Shown here one piece after another: positions 17,617-20,520 of a DNA stretch of 20,520 nt. The position numbers and the translations under genes are program-made. The notes beneath the pieces were generated by a model. It had not been told where the DNA came from and did no database searches. It was given only the letters and a program-made list of their open reading frames with translations. Source of the DNA: Burkholderiaceae bacterium (GTDB taxonomy: Bacteria > Pseudomonadota > Gammaproteobacteria > Burkholderiales > Burkholderiaceae); assembly GCA_023253905.1 (NCBI GenBank), contig JALREG010000437.1:1-20520 (forward strand), written 5' to 3'. Every line of letters begins with the position of its first letter. Position 1 is the stretch's first letter.

Positions 17617-17655
17617 GCCTGAAAAAAGTGCTAGTGGGCAGAACCTGGGGAAATT

Positions 17656-19437
17656 ATGGCAACAGCCAAGCGCAGCAAGGCTATCGTTGGGGGCGCGAAG
17701 AAACCGGCGGGGCGTCAATCGCCCAAGGCATCGGCACAACCGAAGTCGGCGCCACGAGCTCGCAAGTCCAAAGCACGCGCCGCGGGTGGCGGCCCATCAG
17801 CATCGGGCGCTCCGTCTGGGCGAAGTGGGGCTGCGCGCGAATCCGAATCCGCCGCGACCGCCACAGGGGCCCTGCCGGCAGGCCTTCATGTTGCGCCTGA
17901 GGTCATGTCTGGTTTGCAGGCTGACTATCTCGCGCGCCTCACCGATCTGATGTCGTCGCCCAATCCGCCGGCTGCGCCGGACCGTCGTTTCTCCGATGCA
18001 AGCTGGCAGACCGGGCCATTTGCCTGGAGTGCCGCGCTCTACTCGCTGAATGCCGAATTTCTACAGAAGATGGCCGATGCAGTGGAAGGCGAGTCGAAGT
18101 CGCGCGAGCGCCTGCGCTTTGCCACCCAGCAGTGGGTCGACATGATGTCGCCAGCGAATTTTCTTCTCACGAACCCGGAAGCGCAGAAGAAGCTCCTCGA
18201 TACGCGAGGAGAGAGCTTGTGGTCGGGCATCCAGAACATGCTTGCCGATCTGCAGAAGGGGCACATCTCTCAGACCGATGAGTTGGCCTTTGAGGTCGGG
18301 CGCAATGTGGCCACCACGCCGGGCTCGGTGGTGTATCAAAACGATCTCATTCAGTTGATCCAGTACACCCCCACTACCGATCGCGTGGGGAGTCGGCCGC
18401 TATTGATGGTGCCGCCCTGCATCAACAAGTTCTACATCATGGACCTGCAGCCCGATAACTCGCTCGTTGCCTATGCAGTGGCGCAAGGGCATACCGTGTT
18501 CATGGTGTCGTGGCGAAATGTACAGGCCGATCAGAGCCGGCTCACCTGGGATGACTACGTTGAGCGGGGTGTCATCGAGGCGGTCCGCACAGTCCGCGAA
18601 ATTACCGGTCAGCCCACCATCAATCTGCTGGGCTTTTGCGTGGGCGGCACGCTGGTCGCCACCGCAGCCGCAGCGCTTGCGGCACGCGGGGAGCGCTGGG
18701 TTGAGTCGCTCACGCTGCTCACCACACTGCTCGACTTCTCTGACCCGGGCGTGCTCGGCATCTTTGTTGACGAAGCCTTTGTGTCCTACAAGGAAGCCAC
18801 CATTGGGGGAGGCGGACTCATGCATGGTCGAGAACTTGCCACGACCTTCAACTTCCTGAGACCGAATGATCTGGTCTGGAACTATGTGGTGAGCAATTAC
18901 CTGAAGGGCGAACCGCCGCCCGCTTTCGACCTTCTTTACTGGAACTCTGACAGCACCAATCTGCCTGGTCCGATGTTTTGCTGGTACCTGCGCCATATGT
19001 ACCTGCAAAATGAGCTGCGCATTCCTGGCCGCCTTGCCTCAGCCGGTGAGTCGATTGATCTCGGCGCCATCGGCGTCCCCACCTATGTCTACGGATCGCG
19101 CGACGATCACATTGTTCCGTGGCGTGCTGCGTACGAATCCACGCAACTGATGAAGGCGCCAGTTCGGTTCGTGATGGGCGCAAGCGGACACATTGCCGGC
19201 GTAATTAACCCGGCGCATCGCAACCGACGTAACTACTGGGTGGGCGCGAGCTGCCCGCCGTCAGCTGAACAGTGGTTCAGCGAGGCCGAGGAGATTCCCG
19301 GGAGCTGGTGGCCCGATTGGGCCCAGTGGCTCACCAAATTCCAGGGTGAGCGAAGACTGGCGCCGCGTTCACCCGGATCGGCTCGATTCACAGTGCTGGA
19401 ACCCGCCCCGGGCAGCTATGTCAGGCAAAAAGCTTGA
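17656..19437 (+). CDS. phaC: Class I poly(3-hydroxyalkanoate) synthase
   Basis: Polymerises (R)-3-hydroxyacyl-CoA, mainly 3-hydroxybutyryl-CoA, into storage polyester at the granule surface. The 593 residues match class I synthases (C. necator 589). The catalytic triad is visible: C328 in the lipase-like box GFCVGG, D484 in SRDDHIVPW and H512 in ASGHIAGVINP. The N-terminal domain (about 85-230) carries the family's PFAWSAALYSLNAEFLQ-type helices. Residues 1-65 are a basic, Ala/Lys/Ser/Pro-rich tail that lies outside the conserved fold. The ATG at 17656 has TGGGGA upstream. It is followed after 39 nt by phbB and then phaR; no phaA lies between. Confidence 0.96.
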   Translation: MATAKRSKAIVGGAKKPAGRQSPKASAQPKSAPRARKSKARAAGGGPSASGAPSGRSGAARESESAATATGALPAGLHVAPEVMSGLQADYLARLTDLMSSPNPPAAPDRRFSDASWQTGPFAWSAALYSLNAEFLQKMADAVEGESKSRERLRFATQQWVDMMSPANFLLTNPEAQKKLLDTRGESLWSGIQNMLADLQKGHISQTDELAFEVGRNVATTPGSVVYQNDLIQLIQYTPTTDRVGSRPLLMVPPCINKFYIMDLQPDNSLVAYAVAQGHTVFMVSWRNVQADQSRLTWDDYVERGVIEAVRTVREITGQPTINLLGFCVGGTLVATAAAALAARGERWVESLTLLTTLLDFSDPGVLGIFVDEAFVSYKEATIGGGGLMHGRELATTFNFLRPNDLVWNYVVSNYLKGEPPPAFDLLYWNSDSTNLPGPMFCWYLRHMYLQNELRIPGRLASAGESIDLGAIGVPTYVYGSRDDHIVPWRAAYESTQLMKAPVRFVMGASGHIAGVINPAHRNRRNYWVGASCPPSAEQWFSEAEEIPGSWWPDWAQWLTKFQGERRLAPRSPGSARFTVLEPAPGSYVRQKA

Positions 19438-19476
19438 ACCGCACACCGATATGCATCACAACAAGGAGATTGGCTC

Positions 19477-20214
19477 ATGAGTAAGAAAATTGCTTACGTA
19501 ACGGGTGGAATGGGTGGAATTGGCACCGCCATTTGCCGTAAGTTCCACGACATGGGCTATCTGGTCATCGCCGGATGCGGGCCTACGCGTGATCACGCCA
19601 AATGGCTCGCTGAACAGAAGGCCGATGGCTACGAGTTTCACGCCTCGGTGGGTAATGTGGCCGACTGGGACTCCACCAAGGCGGCGTTTGATCATGTGAA
19701 GGCTACCTTCGGCAGTCCCGATATTCTGGTGAACAACGCGGGCATCACGCGAGACGGGGTGTTCCGCAAGATGTCACTCGATGACTGGCGCGCCGTCATC
19801 GACACCAACCTCAATTCGCTCTTCAATGTCACGAAGCAGGTGATCGATGGCATGCTCGACAGGGGCTGGGGTCGTATCATCAACATCTCGTCGGTCAACG
19901 GTGAAAAAGGTCAGTTTGGCCAGAGCAACTATTCAGCGGCCAAAGCGGGCATGCACGGCTTCTCGATGGCGCTTGCCCAGGAAGTGGCGAGCAAGGGGGT
20001 GACGGTGAACACCGTCGCGCCGGGCTACATCGCCACGGATATGGTCATGGCGGTTCGTGAAGACGTGCGCGAAAAAATCATCCAGACCATTCCGGTCAAG
20101 CGGCTGGGTCGCGCCGAGGAAATCGGATCGATCTGCGGGTGGCTCACGACCGATGACGCAGGTTTCACCACCGGTGCAGAGTTCTCCTGCAACGGTGGCT
20201 TGCACATGGGTTGA
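19477..20214 (+). CDS. phbB: NADPH-dependent acetoacetyl-CoA reductase
   Basis: Short-chain dehydrogenase that reduces acetoacetyl-CoA to (R)-3-hydroxybutyryl-CoA, the monomer for PhaC. The 245 residues show the nucleotide-binding TGGMGGIG (9-16), NNAG (86-89) and the catalytic S139, Y152 and K156 (in NISSVNG and NYSAAKAG). GEKGQFGQSNYSAAKAG closely matches the C. necator PhaB active-site stretch, which argues for this enzyme rather than FabG. A strong AAGGAG lies 8 nt before the ATG. It sits between phaC and phaR, with a 6-nt gap to phaR. Confidence 0.95.
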   Translation: MSKKIAYVTGGMGGIGTAICRKFHDMGYLVIAGCGPTRDHAKWLAEQKADGYEFHASVGNVADWDSTKAAFDHVKATFGSPDILVNNAGITRDGVFRKMSLDDWRAVIDTNLNSLFNVTKQVIDGMLDRGWGRIINISSVNGEKGQFGQSNYSAAKAGMHGFSMALAQEVASKGVTVNTVAPGYIATDMVMAVREDVREKIIQTIPVKRLGRAEEIGSICGWLTTDDAGFTTGAEFSCNGGLHMG

Positions 20215-20220
20215 TGGCCA

Positions 20221-20520
20221 ATGAGCGCACCGATCCGGCTGATTAAAAAATATCCGAACCGACGGCTCTACGACACACGAACCAGCGCGTACATCACGCT
20301 GGCCGACGTCAAGCAGTTGGTACTCGATAACGAACCCTTCCGCGTGGCCGATGCCAAGACAACGGAAGACCTGACGCGGAGCATTCTGCTGCAGATCATT
20401 CTCGAGGAAGAAGCCGGCGGTGCGCCGCTATTTACGTCGCCGATGCTCGCGCAGATCATTCGGTTTTACGGTCATTCTATGCAGGGCATGATGGGCGCTT
20501 ATCTGGAAAAGACGATGCAG
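20221..20520 (+). CDS. phaR: Polyhydroxyalkanoate synthesis regulator PhaR (partial, cut by window end)
   Basis: The first 100 codons are present. The protein begins MSAPIRLIKKYPNRRLYDT and continues with YITLADVKQLV and LLQIILEEE, the conserved N-terminal DNA-binding domain of PhaR (about residues 5-65). The start of the PHB-binding accumulation-regulator domain follows. PhaR represses phasin genes and its own gene and is released by binding nascent PHB granules. The ATG lies 6 nt after the phbB stop with only a weak ribosome-binding site, so translation may depend on phbB. Confidence 0.95.
   Translation, partial: MSAPIRLIKKYPNRRLYDTRTSAYITLADVKQLVLDNEPFRVADAKTTEDLTRSILLQIILEEEAGGAPLFTSPMLAQIIRFYGHSMQGMMGAYLEKTMQ

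Overview
Most of this window (about 2685 to 20520) reads as a betaproteobacterial chromosome, most likely Burkholderiales and, from gene order, perhaps close to Alcaligenaceae. The genes are dense, the GC content is moderate to high, and the order is typical: the 2-oxoglutarate dehydrogenase operon followed by zapE, then bamD divergent from rluD-pgeF, then polyhydroxybutyrate genes ending in phaR. The taxon is inferred from remembered gene order and protein resemblance; no database search was made.

The left 2.7 kb is different. It holds the last 18 codons of a plus-strand gene that resembles the C-terminus of an FKBP-type prolyl isomerase, a clear rho-independent terminator, and a minus-strand row: an M20 amidohydrolase of AbgB type (C-terminal 43 residues only), an N-formylglutamate amidohydrolase and an AbgT-family transporter. 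Together these look like a scavenging operon for N-acylated glutamate or p-aminobenzoyl-glutamate. At about 2682-2690 the M20 gene and sucA meet head to head, and both lack their 5' parts. This is either a genuine rearrangement breakpoint or an assembly chimera, and it is the most striking structural feature of the window.

From 2683 to 12345 all genes are on the plus strand. sucA (N-terminally truncated), odhB and lpdA encode the whole 2-oxoglutarate dehydrogenase complex of the TCA cycle. zapE (AFG1-like ATPase) follows after 20 nt. Next is a tightly spaced pair, a MoxR/RavA-type AAA+ ATPase and a ViaA-type von Willebrand A protein, in the same order as E. coli ravA-viaA. A 148-nt gap with a candidate promoter leads to a small YdcH/DUF465 protein and a DinG/YoaA-type Fe-S helicase one base further on.

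The helicase overlaps, tail to tail, the minus-strand bamD gene (outer-membrane assembly lipoprotein). bamD is divergent from rluD (23S rRNA pseudouridine synthase), which is followed by pgeF (laccase-domain, peptidoglycan-editing family) through a TTGA overlap. A small two-helix membrane protein lies on the minus strand. The PHB block follows: phaC (class I synthase with an unusual basic N-terminal tail), phbB (acetoacetyl-CoA reductase) and the start of phaR (PHB-responsive regulator), which is cut by the right edge. No thiolase gene (phaA) is present between them.

I see no tRNA, rRNA, CRISPR array, insertion sequence or prophage gene, and no gene-free stretch over 300 bases. Apart from the junction, the window is largely core metabolism and housekeeping. 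The RavA-ViaA-like pair is the best candidate for a less well described system.
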